From Desulfolinea sp050305405 (GTDB lineage: Bacteria > Chloroflexota > Anaerolineae > Anaerolineales > Villigracilaceae): a DNA stretch of 64,000 nt. The first letter of the stretch is position 1; each line of letters starts with the position of its first letter. Made by a program: the position numbers and the translations under genes. The notes beneath the pieces are model-generated. The model was not told the DNA's origin and did not search any database. It saw only the letters and a list, made by a program, of their open reading frames with translations. Below, in pieces: positions 51,841 through 59,894 of this stretch. The stretch lies in NCBI GenBank assembly GCA_050305405.1, contig JBNLFG010000002.1, positions 124,001 through 188,000 on the forward strand, given 5' to 3'.

Positions 51841-52737
51841 ATGGCTTCAGCACGAGAAATGCGGCTCCGCATTCGGAGCGTAAAAAATATTGCACAGGTC
51901 ACGCGTGCGCTTGAGGCAGTTAGTGCCAGCAAAGTGCGCAAAGCTGTCGATCAAGTGGAAGCGACCCGCCCCTACGCCAATAAGGCATGGCAGGTTTTGC
52001 GCCACGTTGCCGGACAGCCAGGGCGCGATGCGTTGCACCCTCTTCTCACCAATCGCAGTGAAGTAAAGAAAACACTGGTCATCTTGCTCAGTAGCGATCG
52101 CGGTTTGGCCGGTGCGTATAACACCAATGTCATCCGCTACAATATGCAAAAATTTGGCGATTACAAGACGCCCACGCAGTATATTACTGTCGGACGCAAA
52201 GGACGTGACTTACTGATGCGCAGTGGTGGACATGTGATGGCGGAATTTAGTGATCTGCCCGCAGCGCCCTCCTTTGGAGATGTTTCCGCGATTGGGCATT
52301 TGGCTGTAGATGAATTTTTGAAGGGTAATGTCGACGAGGTCTATCTCGTTTACACCGACTTTATCAAGATGGGACGACAAGAACCCGTCATGAAAAAGTT
52401 GTTGCCCCTCGAAGTTGAAGATGGCGACGAATTGGTTCAGGACTATGGACAACAAAAAGGCCCATCGGCTGCGTATATCTACGAGCCGGGTGCCGAAGAG
52501 ATCCTGAACGAGATCATCCCCAGCTTTACAGCTTTGCAGGTCTATCAGGCGATTCTAGAATCCCTGGCAAGTGAACATGCTGCGCGTATGGTAGCCATGC
52601 GCAACGCGACAGACAACGCCCACGAACTAGTCGGCGCGTTGCAATTGGAATACAACAAGGTTCGTCAGCAAGGTATTACTGGCGATATTCTCGATATTGC
52701 AGGCGGCGCAGAAGCGCTGGCTCAGTCACAGAAGTAA
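51841..52737 (+). CDS. atpG: F1Fo ATP synthase subunit gamma
   Basis: Central rotor shaft of F1. The N-terminal helix REMRLRIRSVKNIAQVTRALE and C-terminal helix SEHAARMVAMRNATDNAHEL, which form the coiled coil inside the ring, are both clear, as is SDRGLAGAYN in the Rossmann-like domain. 298 residues, normal length. GGAGG precedes ATG 51841 by seven bases, and the gene starts 17 bases after atpA, consistent with one transcript. Confidence 0.97.
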   Translation: MASAREMRLRIRSVKNIAQVTRALEAVSASKVRKAVDQVEATRPYANKAWQVLRHVAGQPGRDALHPLLTNRSEVKKTLVILLSSDRGLAGAYNTNVIRYNMQKFGDYKTPTQYITVGRKGRDLLMRSGGHVMAEFSDLPAAPSFGDVSAIGHLAVDEFLKGNVDEVYLVYTDFIKMGRQEPVMKKLLPLEVEDGDELVQDYGQQKGPSAAYIYEPGAEEILNEIIPSFTALQVYQAILESLASEHAARMVAMRNATDNAHELVGALQLEYNKVRQQGITGDILDIAGGAEALAQSQK

Positions 52738-52748
52738 CGGAGGCAATT

Positions 52749-54155
52749 ATGGCGAATACAGGTCGCGTAGTACAAGTTCAAGGTGGTGTTGTTGACGTAG
52801 AGTTTGCTGAGGGTCAACTCCCTGAACTTTTTGAAGCACTTGAAATCGAGCGTGAAGGACAAACCCCGCTCGTACTAGAAGTCCAGAAACACTTGGGCGA
52901 TAACTGGGTACGCACAGTATCCATGGATACAACGGATGGCCTTCAGCGTGGTGTCGATGCCATAGCGACTGGCTCCCCGATCATGGTGCCGGTTGGACTG
53001 GCAACCCTCGGGCGCATCTTCAACGTGCTCGGTCAACCCGTAGATAATGCCGGTGAAGTAGAAGCTGAGGCTTACTATCCCATTCACCGTAAAGCTCCCT
53101 CTTTTGCAGATCAGGCCACCAGTGTTGAAATTTTCGAAACCGGTATCAAAGTCATCGACTTAATCGCCCCCTTCACCAAAGGTGGTAAAACCGGTATCTT
53201 CGGTGGTGCAGGTGTTGGTAAAACGGTTGTTATCACCGAGTTGATCTCCTCGATCGCTCGCGTCCACAAAGGGAACTCGGTCTTCGCAGGCGTCGGTGAG
53301 CGAACCCGTGAAGGGACATCCCTCTTCCGCGAAATGCTCGAATCCGATGTGATGAAAGATACAGTGATGGTCTTTGGGCAGATGAACGAGCCTTCTGGCG
53401 TGCGTTTGCGTGTGGCGCTTTCCGCGCTCGCGATGGCAGAATTCTTCCGTGATGAGGGCAGAGACGTGTTGCTCTTCATTGACAACATCTTCCGCTTTAC
53501 CATGTCTGGTTCAGAAGTCTCCGCGTTGCTCGGGCGTATGCCCTCTGCGGTGGGTTACCAGCCGACCCTCTCCACTGAAATGGGTGAGTTGCAGGAACGT
53601 ATTACTTCCACCCGCACTGGCTCGATCACCTCGATGCAGGCCGTTTACGTTCCGGCAGATGATTATTCCGATCCCGCTCCTGTGGCGACCTTTACCCATC
53701 TCGATGCGACCATCGCTCTCGAGCGTTCCATTTCAGAAAAAGGTATTTACCCGGCGGTTGATCCTCTAACATCCACCAGCCGTATTCTTGATCCGAATAT
53801 CGTTGGTGATGAACATTACCGCACCACGCGTGAAGTTCAACAGGTGCTCCAACGCTACAAAGATTTGCAGGACATCATCTCCATTCTTGGTGTTGACGAA
53901 CTCAGCGAAGACGACAAACTGCTCGTCTCCCGCGCTCGTAAGATCGAACGTTTCTTCTCACAGCCTTTCGTAACTGCAGAACAGTTCACAGGCGTTTCGG
54001 GGATTTACGTTCCCTTGAAAGAGACCATCCGCTCCTTCCGCGAAATACTCGACGGAAAACACGATGACCTGCCAGAGCAAGCCTTCCTGATGGTTGGCAC
54101 CATCGACGATGCAGTTGCCAAAGCCAAAGATATGGCAGAAAAAGCTGCTGCGTAA
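52749..54155 (+). CDS. atpD: F1Fo ATP synthase subunit beta
   Basis: Catalytic subunit. Walker A GGAGVGKTVVITEL (about 152-165), the catalytic Glu in VGERTREG, the DELSEED-like DELSEDD sequence near residue 390, Walker B LLFIDNIFRF and ALLGRMPSAVGYQPTL are intact. 468 residues, standard. GGAGG precedes the ATG by five bases. It lies 11 bases after atpG. A 10-bp hairpin follows before atpC and may set the relative amounts of beta and epsilon. Confidence 0.98.
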   Translation: MANTGRVVQVQGGVVDVEFAEGQLPELFEALEIEREGQTPLVLEVQKHLGDNWVRTVSMDTTDGLQRGVDAIATGSPIMVPVGLATLGRIFNVLGQPVDNAGEVEAEAYYPIHRKAPSFADQATSVEIFETGIKVIDLIAPFTKGGKTGIFGGAGVGKTVVITELISSIARVHKGNSVFAGVGERTREGTSLFREMLESDVMKDTVMVFGQMNEPSGVRLRVALSALAMAEFFRDEGRDVLLFIDNIFRFTMSGSEVSALLGRMPSAVGYQPTLSTEMGELQERITSTRTGSITSMQAVYVPADDYSDPAPVATFTHLDATIALERSISEKGIYPAVDPLTSTSRILDPNIVGDEHYRTTREVQQVLQRYKDLQDIISILGVDELSEDDKLLVSRARKIERFFSQPFVTAEQFTGVSGIYVPLKETIRSFREILDGKHDDLPEQAFLMVGTIDDAVAKAKDMAEKAAA

Positions 54156-54176
54156 TTTTAGCGAATAGCATGACGA

Positions 54177-54202
54177 GCCAGCGCAGTTTGCGCTGCGCTG
54201 GC
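54177..54202 (+). other. Intercistronic hairpin between atpD and atpC
   Basis: A perfect 10-bp GC-rich stem (54177-54186 with 54193-54202) with a six-base loop; no long T-tract follows, only AAGTTTTG. Most simply a partial terminator or mRNA protective element. Confidence 0.5.
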
Positions 54203-54236
54203 ACAAGTTTTGTATGGACTAGAAAAGGAATTAACT

Positions 54237-54680
54237 ATGCCAATTCGCTGCGAAATTGTTTCTCAAGATCGCCCGATCTATGAAGGGGAGGTTGACATTG
54301 TTGTCATCCCCGGCATCGACGGGATTATGGGGATCTTGCCCAACCACGCCCCTGTGCTGACCACCCTGAATTTCGGTGTCATTCAGGTGCGTAAAGATGG
54401 CGTTGAGGAGAACTTTACTGTTGCCGGTGGGGTTGCTGAAATCCAACCGCATATTGTTACTATTCTGGCTGACCGCGCAGAAAATGTTGAACAGATCGAC
54501 ATTGCTCGTGCGGAAGCCGCCCAAGAGCGTGCCAAAGAATATATGGAGAAGGGGCCACCCCCTGATTCTGATCGTTATCTTGCAATGGCAGCAGCTTTGC
54601 GTCGCTCAAACCTGCGTCTGGACGCAGTCCGCCGCTACCGTAAGGGACAAAAAGCTACCTCTCATCTGACAGAAGAATAA
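54237..54680 (+). CDS. atpC: F1Fo ATP synthase subunit epsilon
   Basis: Small regulatory subunit bound to gamma. The N-terminal beta-sandwich begins with PIRCEIVSQDRPIYEGEVD and contains IPGIDGIMGILPNHAPVLT and the VAGGVAEIQPHIVTILAD strand, followed by a helical C-terminus (ARAEAAQERAKEYME). The region after about residue 85 extends to 147, with an extra basic tail. Start ATG 54237 follows AAAGGAA (54224-54230) at good spacing; the in-frame ATG at 54210 is rejected. It ends two bases before the MreB-like gene. Confidence 0.95.
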   Translation: MPIRCEIVSQDRPIYEGEVDIVVIPGIDGIMGILPNHAPVLTTLNFGVIQVRKDGVEENFTVAGGVAEIQPHIVTILADRAENVEQIDIARAEAAQERAKEYMEKGPPPDSDRYLAMAAALRRSNLRLDAVRRYRKGQKATSHLTEE

Positions 54681-54681
54681 A

Positions 54682-55701
54682 ATGTCCCTCTTTTCTAAAG
54701 AACTGGGCATTGACCTTGGTACAATGAATACTCGGCTCGCTGACAGCACGCAAGTGCTGCTCACTGAGCCGACTATCGTTGCTATCGAAGTTGATGACGA
54801 AAAGATGGCCGAGAAGATGGTCTCGGTTGGGCAGGAGGCGCTAAATATGTTTGGGCGCGTCCCGGATAATATTGAAGTTGCCCGCCCGCTGAAAAATGGC
54901 GTTATCGCTGATTACGTCATCACCGAATCTTTTCTCTCCTATCTTTTACAACGCGTTAGTGGCTCAATGCGCATCTTTCGTCCGCGCGTGATGATTTCGG
55001 TTCCTTACGGAGTCACCAGCGTGGAACGTCGCGCTGTCTACGAAGCTGCATTGGAAGCAGGCAGCCGCGAAGTTCATCTCATTCAACAATCCTTGGCGGC
55101 AGCCCTCGGCATCGATCTTCCAATCGGGGCTCCTTCTGGCAACATGGTCATCTCACTTGGCGGCGGTTCGACCGAAGCCTCTGTGATGGCGATGTATGGT
55201 ATCGTCTCGGCTGAGACCTTGCGTGCTGGCGGGCTTGATTTTGATGAAGCGATTGTCACCTATGTCCGCCGTAAATACGGTGTTTCGATCGGGCAATCGA
55301 CAGCCGAACAGCTCAAGATACGTATCGGCGCTGCCGTGCCGCAAGATCAGGAGCAAAGCATGGAAGTGCAAGGGCAGGATCAGGTGACTGGTCTGCCGCG
55401 CCCGGTGACCCTGACAACGGGTGAGATCGTGGAAGCTTTGCAGGACCCACTCAAAGATGTTGTCGAAACCGGACGGCGCGTGCTCGAGAAGACCCCGCCC
55501 GAACTTGTTTCCGATATTATTGACCGGGGTGTTGCGCTTTGTGGTGGTGGCGCGTTATTACGCGGCATCGATAAGTTGCTGACCAAATCACTCGGTATCC
55601 CCGCTTATTTGGTGGATAATCCGCTGACTTGTGTAGTAGAGGGTACTGTGCGTGGGATCGAGTTATATCCCGTTTTGCAGCGAAACCTGCCCAAAGTCTA
55701 G
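54682..55701 (+). CDS. mreB: MreB-like actin-family protein
   Basis: 339 residues, rod-shape-determining actin homologue. The ATP-binding motifs are present: GIDLGTMNTRL (about 9-19), ADYVITESFLSYLL, VPYGVTSVERRAVYEAA, GGGSTEASVMA and the C-terminal GVALCGGGALLRGID. It would polymerise under the membrane to guide cell-wall synthesis. Position directly after atpC, with a two-base gap, is unusual. The Met in the first phosphate motif, where Ala is common, and the SIGQSTAEQLKIRIGAA region are consistent with a diverged MreB. A strong terminator follows. Confidence 0.93.
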   Translation: MSLFSKELGIDLGTMNTRLADSTQVLLTEPTIVAIEVDDEKMAEKMVSVGQEALNMFGRVPDNIEVARPLKNGVIADYVITESFLSYLLQRVSGSMRIFRPRVMISVPYGVTSVERRAVYEAALEAGSREVHLIQQSLAAALGIDLPIGAPSGNMVISLGGGSTEASVMAMYGIVSAETLRAGGLDFDEAIVTYVRRKYGVSIGQSTAEQLKIRIGAAVPQDQEQSMEVQGQDQVTGLPRPVTLTTGEIVEALQDPLKDVVETGRRVLEKTPPELVSDIIDRGVALCGGGALLRGIDKLLTKSLGIPAYLVDNPLTCVVEGTVRGIELYPVLQRNLPKV

Positions 55702-55716
55702 TTTGATCCGAAAATC

Positions 55717-55750
55717 AAAACGCCCGACAAATTTGTCGGGCGTTTTTTAT
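55717..55750 (+). terminator. Terminator at the end of the atp-mreB operon
   Basis: Two 15-base arms (55717-55731 and 55732-55746) are perfect complements; the loop is formed by the central AAATTT. TTTTTTAT follows. Confidence 0.85.
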
Positions 55751-55799
55751 ATCCGCTATCTTCTTGTCAGAATACGGGGATTAGAAATCCATTGCCGCC

Positions 55800-56420
55800 T
55801 TAATCAAGATAATAGGTCATCCATTGTAGGTGGGTGGCGGGGTCGATATATTGCACGCGCACACCCTCAGCGACGTTGATGCAAATTGGTGCGTAATTCA
55901 AAATGGCGGTTACATCAGTTTTTGCTAATTCATCTGCCACGCTTTGCGCGTGATCGGCAGGGACGGCAACCATTGCGATCTTGATGCCTGCTTTTTTGAT
56001 TGCATTTGCCATCTCGGCTGTATCTTGGATGAGCAGGTCGCCAATCTTCATGCCAATCTTTTCCGGATCATTGTCGAATGCTAAGACAACCCGAAAACCG
56101 CGATCCAGGAAACCCTGATAGCGAGCCAAGCCGTGGCCAATATCGCCCATACCAATAATTGCAATATCCCAAACGCGATCTACTTTTAGAATCTCGCGCA
56201 GCTTTTCTTTTAAGAACTCAATGTTATAGCCTGTACCCTGTTTGCCAAATTCGCCAAATTGTGAAATGTCCTTGCGGATTTGTGCTGCTGAGATGCCTAC
56301 CCAGCCTCCCAATTCTTGTGAGGAGGTGACTACAGAGCCAGCATCTGCCATTCTTTGCAGAGCGCGTAAGTAAAGGGGAAGTCTTCCAATAATAATATCG
56401 GGGGGATTCTTTTTATTCAT
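55800..56420 (-). CDS. rex: Redox-sensing transcriptional repressor Rex
   Basis: 206 residues. The N-terminal winged helix contains GRLPLYLRALQRM and SSQELGGWVGISAAQIRKD, the C-terminal NAD(H)-binding Rossmann fold has the motif IIGMGDIGHGLARY (about 92-105) and the end ILNYAPICINVAEGVRVQY is the family's classic dimer and NADH segment. Rex represses fermentation and respiration genes until NADH is high. It converges with the atp-mreB operon. I did not find a clean TTGTGA-n6-TCACAA site near any gene in the window. Confidence 0.95.
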   Translation of the reverse strand: MNKKNPPDIIIGRLPLYLRALQRMADAGSVVTSSQELGGWVGISAAQIRKDISQFGEFGKQGTGYNIEFLKEKLREILKVDRVWDIAIIGMGDIGHGLARYQGFLDRGFRVVLAFDNDPEKIGMKIGDLLIQDTAEMANAIKKAGIKIAMVAVPADHAQSVADELAKTDVTAILNYAPICINVAEGVRVQYIDPATHLQWMTYYLD

Positions 56421-56579
56421 GCAAACCTCATTTGTAGGATTAAAAAGCGGTGCTTAAATCTACCATAAAAGACTATCTTTGTACAAGAAATCACGATGGT
56501 ATGTTTAATCAAAAAAACATACCTGATCGGTTCGGTGACAATCTCCGCATGTACTTGAAATAAAATCTCAGAAACTATG

Positions 56580-56602
56580 CCCGCGTGCGCGCTTTATCAG
56601 GC
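56580..56602. mobile_element. Decayed attC end downstream of the third cassette gene
   Basis: The bases GCGCGCTTTATCAGGC (56587-56602) resemble the conserved attC end GCACGCTTTGTTGGGC at the same distance from the cassette gene's stop (16 bases, compared with 12 for the second cassette). The matching left core is not found, so the site is degraded. Confidence 0.4.
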
Positions 56603-56617
56603 AGGCTTTTGTTTCGC

Positions 56618-57613
56618 CTATTGGCTTGGGGGAAGGAGTGTTTTAAGCCATTCATATTCAAGTTGATTGAATTCTAAACCATAGCCATCTTTAAAATTTG
56701 GCGGATAAATTATTCTCTGATTATTTGTTAACTCAGGTTGACGTACATCAAATAAAGTAGCTAATTTTTCTAATCCATAATTTTGGATAAGGTAATCTAA
56801 AAAGGATGCCAATTCTGTTAAAAGTATGTCTCGATGAATTATGCAATCAGGCGAATCACTATCGTATGCTTTATTCATGTCGAAATTCTGGAATAAGGGC
56901 AAGTAAGTTTTTTCATTTACAAAAGCAATGACACCAGAATTGAAATCGACTCCTTTCCACCCTTTCCAATAATCTCCCGCCGCCCAAGTTGCCATTCCTT
57001 CGTTTAATGCCACGTCACTTAAGTTTTCATATTTTTGATGAATGAAAACATGACCAAGTTCATGCGCGAGTACCGCAAGAATCTGTTCTTTGCTCGTGTC
57101 CTTATCAGCAAAAATGGCAATGATTGGTTGTTGCTCATGGAAAGTTGTTCCACGAGGAGCACAGTTCTCTGAATTTCGATGAACAAAAATGACAATAACC
57201 TTTTCGGTGACTGTTGCGCCTAGCCGCTTGCTGACATACTCATAAACCTGTTCCGACTCTTTTTGCCACCATTGGACATCAACCGGGAGATAGCCATTTT
57301 CTGAATACAAATCTAAATACTTATTTTCTACTTGTCGCTGACCATCATTCGCAATTTGAGACAGCTTTGACAGGTTAAGTTGTTCCTTCTTTCTGAATAC
57401 TTGTCCTACGACGGTCATAAAGTAAGGTTGCGTATCATAGACTTGGGTTGGTAAAGGGTATGGCGTAGGGGCGATTGTCAGTGTGAGTGGAGTAATAATT
57501 TCAGGTGTGTTACTTCTGTTGAGAAATAATACAGTCCCAAGGCTGGCCGATAGAAAGACAGTGCTAAAGTAAAGAATTGTTTTGCTTGAAGGTCGGTGTT
57601 TTAGAAATTTCAT
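56618..57613 (-). CDS. Membrane-anchored gluzincin-type metallopeptidase (integron cassette gene)
   Basis: 331 residues. An N-terminal membrane helix (ILYFSTVFLSASLGTVLFL) is followed by a linker rich in Pro/Thr, then the domain with LAHELGHVFIHQK (HExxH, about 192-196) and the third zinc ligand Glu in ALNEGMATWAAGD. This matches peptidase-MA-like zinc peptidases that act outside the cell. AT-rich codon use differs from the chromosome's core genes. It lies in the integron remnant, next to an attC site (57648-57778), so it was probably captured as a gene cassette. Confidence 0.8.
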   Translation of the reverse strand: MKFLKHRPSSKTILYFSTVFLSASLGTVLFLNRSNTPEIITPLTLTIAPTPYPLPTQVYDTQPYFMTVVGQVFRKKEQLNLSKLSQIANDGQRQVENKYLDLYSENGYLPVDVQWWQKESEQVYEYVSKRLGATVTEKVIVIFVHRNSENCAPRGTTFHEQQPIIAIFADKDTSKEQILAVLAHELGHVFIHQKYENLSDVALNEGMATWAAGDYWKGWKGVDFNSGVIAFVNEKTYLPLFQNFDMNKAYDSDSPDCIIHRDILLTELASFLDYLIQNYGLEKLATLFDVRQPELTNNQRIIYPPNFKDGYGLEFNQLEYEWLKTLLPPSQ

Positions 57614-57647
57614 TTTCTTTTTGTAGCGGAATTTTGCTGATTTGCCT

Positions 57648-57778
57648 GCCTAACGGCTTGCGTAAGCTGCTGGGGGCGGGGAAGCCAATTAAGCGTAACT
57701 AACGCACAAAAGTAAAAGCCACCGGCAACGCAATTTTTGTGCACGAATCCCTGCCATCCGCGGCACGCTTTGTTGGGC
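57648..57778. mobile_element. Integron attC site, 131 bp
   Basis: The site begins GCCTAAC and ends GTTGGGC, the two inverse core sequences of attC. Inner boxes CGGCTTGCGTAAGC and GCGGCACGCTTTG pair imperfectly, and the centre has no long open frame. It lies 12 bases from the end of the GDPD gene. It aligns end to end with the attC at 58561-58691, including CACGAATCCC and ACGCTTTGTT. Confidence 0.88.
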
Positions 57779-57789
57779 AACCGTTTTCG

Positions 57790-58542
57790 TTAGGACATTT
57801 TATCTCGAAAAGATTGAGCTTGCTTGAAATAATCTGTGCAAATTCGAGGGATTTCAAATTTCGCAACGGTTTCTAACGATTGTTCGTCATTCACATCCCA
57901 AGCATGGATTTCAATGCTTTGATTTCGTATGGCATTGACGACTTCGGCGGATAATTGACTTGGGTGTAAATGTACAGCTCTTGCAGAAGCTAGACGAGAA
58001 TAATGAATTGCTTGATACTGAACTACATCTAACTTCATCCAATTTTGTGAACGGGGAAATAGCAGATCAACAGTTATTTCTGGGCAGACTTTTTGAACTC
58101 CTAGAAGCAAGGCGGGTTCGTAAGAAGTGATTTCAAAAGAATTCCAAAATTCTTTGAATTGATTGAGAACAGTTCCAATGATTTCTGGCGCTTCGGGTTC
58201 TGGTCCCTTGATTTCAATTTCAAGCCCGATTTTGCCACTGAATATATTTAAGATTTCAGCGAGTGTAGAAATTTTCCCGTCACTAGCCACAGAACTGTTT
58301 TTAGCAAACACTCTTACATCGCGCAACTGCTCCAGCGTGAAATTAAAAATTGCTCCTGATGCAGACGTATTTTCTTGAAGATAATAATAGTGATAAACAA
58401 CTGGGACTTTATCGGCAGTTAATCTGACATCAAGTTCAATTGCATCTGCCCCAAGTTCAACGGCTCTTTGGAATGAAGTAATTGTATTTTCTGGGGCTTC
58501 TGTCGGAATACCCCGATGTGCGACAATTTTAAAATGATTCAT
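57790..58542 (-). CDS. GDPD-family protein with altered HD motif (integron cassette gene)
   Basis: 250 residues from ATG 58542. The N-terminus FKIVAHRGIPTEAPENTITS and GADAIELDVRLTADKVPVVY match glycerophosphodiester phosphodiesterases, and it continues with the C-terminal IEIHAWDVNDEQSLETV and IPRICTDY. The conserved HD pair that follows VV(I/Y) is HY here (VVYHYYYLQENT), so catalysis may be altered. AT-rich relative to the chromosomal paralogue at 18666. It lies exactly between two attC sites. The first residues of the frame upstream of ATG 58542 run into attC sequence, so the later ATG is preferred. Confidence 0.85.
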   Translation of the reverse strand: MNHFKIVAHRGIPTEAPENTITSFQRAVELGADAIELDVRLTADKVPVVYHYYYLQENTSASGAIFNFTLEQLRDVRVFAKNSSVASDGKISTLAEILNIFSGKIGLEIEIKGPEPEAPEIIGTVLNQFKEFWNSFEITSYEPALLLGVQKVCPEITVDLLFPRSQNWMKLDVVQYQAIHYSRLASARAVHLHPSQLSAEVVNAIRNQSIEIHAWDVNDEQSLETVAKFEIPRICTDYFKQAQSFRDKMS

Positions 58543-58560
58543 TTGTAATCTCGGTAGGTT

Positions 58561-58691
58561 GCCCAACGGCTCGCGTTAGCGGCGGACAAGGGTGGGACGA
58601 GAAGATGCTCACAAACGGGGAAATGCTAAAGCCAGCCACCAAGCCATTTTTGCGCACGAATCCCCGTCGTCCGCTGCACGCTTTGTTAGGT
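58561..58691. mobile_element. Integron attC site, 131 bp
   Basis: Begins GCCCAAC and ends GTTAGGT. Inner boxes GGCTCGCGTTAGCGGCGGAC and GTCCGCTGCACGCTTTG pair with mismatches, as the folded single-strand attC requires. It is the same length as, and clearly homologous to, the site at 57648-57778. Confidence 0.9.
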
Positions 58692-58775
58692 GTTGTTAAT
58701 TTTATAGAAGGCTTGTATATGGTAAGCCTTTAAACAAAATTCATAAGTCTAAAACTTGAAAATCAAATCTCAAAT

Positions 58776-59435
58776 TTAATTATGTGACTCAAGTAGTTTT
58801 GTCATATATTCCCAAACGGCGTCATAAGAAACAGCCCTGTTTTCTTTTATACTCATCGCTTTTTCTAGCATACCCTCATTTGCGCCTTTTCTTGCTGCAA
58901 ACCAAGTAAATCCTAAAATAAGTATCCGTAAAATCCAGTTGATACCTGTGGCAAAAGATGATTTAGGAATCGAAATGTTCTCATCAAAAATGGAAATACT
59001 TGTATCTCTGCGTGCTGATGTAATAAAGTATCCAATAAAACCAGAATAACCTCCTGACATATCTTTCTCGATTAACTTTATTGTTTCTGGCATCGCTTCC
59101 TGAGATATTCCATAATCCGAAAGTATATCTACGGCTTTAAGGCGAAATGAAACATAGCCATGGAGATAAAAAGATATGGATGCGAATAAAGTGATAAAGG
59201 CTATTTTTGTTGCATATCCTTTTAAAGCTGAAATTGAATTGTCATTAGTAAAATCTCTGTTGGCACCAGCAACGAAACCTGTAAAGTAAGCTAATCCTAA
59301 GCGCAATATCCCAATCATCACAGATAAAAACTCACCAACTACACCACCAAGCCAATATCCAGGAATTAATCCTAACCAATATAAAGGTAAAGAGCCGAAA
59401 AACTCAATAGCTAATACCGTGAAAAAGATTCCCAT
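58776..59435 (-). CDS. Membrane protein of unknown function (first integron cassette gene)
   Basis: 219 residues with four or five hydrophobic helices (for example VLAIEFFGSLPLYWLGLIPG and ILRLGLAYFTGFVAG, then IAFITLFASISFYLHGYVSF and WILRILILGFTWFAA). A charged loop of about 45 residues separates two halves. I recognise no domain. AT-rich codon use. It is the cassette nearest the integrase remnant and the putative attI, with an attC 85 bases beyond its stop. GGAGA precedes the ATG. Confidence 0.75.
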   Translation of the reverse strand: MGIFFTVLAIEFFGSLPLYWLGLIPGYWLGGVVGEFLSVMIGILRLGLAYFTGFVAGANRDFTNDNSISALKGYATKIAFITLFASISFYLHGYVSFRLKAVDILSDYGISQEAMPETIKLIEKDMSGGYSGFIGYFITSARRDTSISIFDENISIPKSSFATGINWILRILILGFTWFAARKGANEGMLEKAMSIKENRAVSYDAVWEYMTKLLESHN

Positions 59436-59487
59436 AATATATTCTCCTCTATTTTTAACGAAATCTTCACATTAACGATGGTTTTGA

Positions 59488-59570
59488 AACACCTAACTAT
59501 ACATAACCGAATAATTCTATATAACATTCCATATTGTCATGATAGTTCGAATAATTCGGTATAAAACCCT
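59488..59570. mobile_element. Putative attI region of the integron remnant
   Basis: An AACACCTAAC core (59488-59497) is the exact complement of the end of the attC at 58685-58694. Beyond it is a 12-bp inverted repeat (59506-59517 and 59549-59560). It lies between the first cassette gene and the start of the integrase remnant, where attI is expected. Integrase-binding is inferred. Confidence 0.55.
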
Positions 59571-59625
59571 ATATCTATACCATTGCAAAAATTATAGGGT
59601 ACACATCTCGAAAAGGCAACAAAAA

Positions 59626-59775
59626 ATGACAAGCGTTCCTAAACGCCCCTAAAATTCCTCGATCAGATGCAACAGGAACTCCGCACGCGGTCACAAGGAC
59701 GTCAAAATCATCATGATCTACTCCCATGTCCTCAACAAAGGACCTAAAGCCGTCCGCAGCCCTCTCGATGAATAA
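59626..59775 (+). pseudogene. intI: Integron integrase remnant (intI, internally deleted)
   Basis: From ATG 59626, with AAAAGG upstream, the sequence reads MTSVPKRP, then in the next frame KFLDQMQQELRTR, the IntI N-terminus. It then changes back to read GHKDVKIIMIYSHVLNKG and PKAVRSPLDE before TAA 59773-59775, the IntI C-terminus with the catalytic Tyr in MIYSHVL. About 50 codons remain of roughly 330; the middle, with the catalytic Arg and His residues of the N-proximal part, is deleted. It is transcribed away from the cassettes, as intI normally is. Confidence 0.85.
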
Positions 59776-59894
59776 ATATCTTCTTGATGCCCTCCTTTGT
59801 GAATCAAGATTAATTCTCCCCCATCCAAACATCAATGAGCCGAGAAACTGAATTTCTTAGCCCTCAACCTTCCAACTTTCTAACTTTCCAACGT

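Noticed and set aside
55800..56520. Rex operator upstream of rex, atpA or gap
   Set aside because: No sequence matches TTGTGA-n6-TCACAA with fewer than about four mismatches at these promoters on reading.
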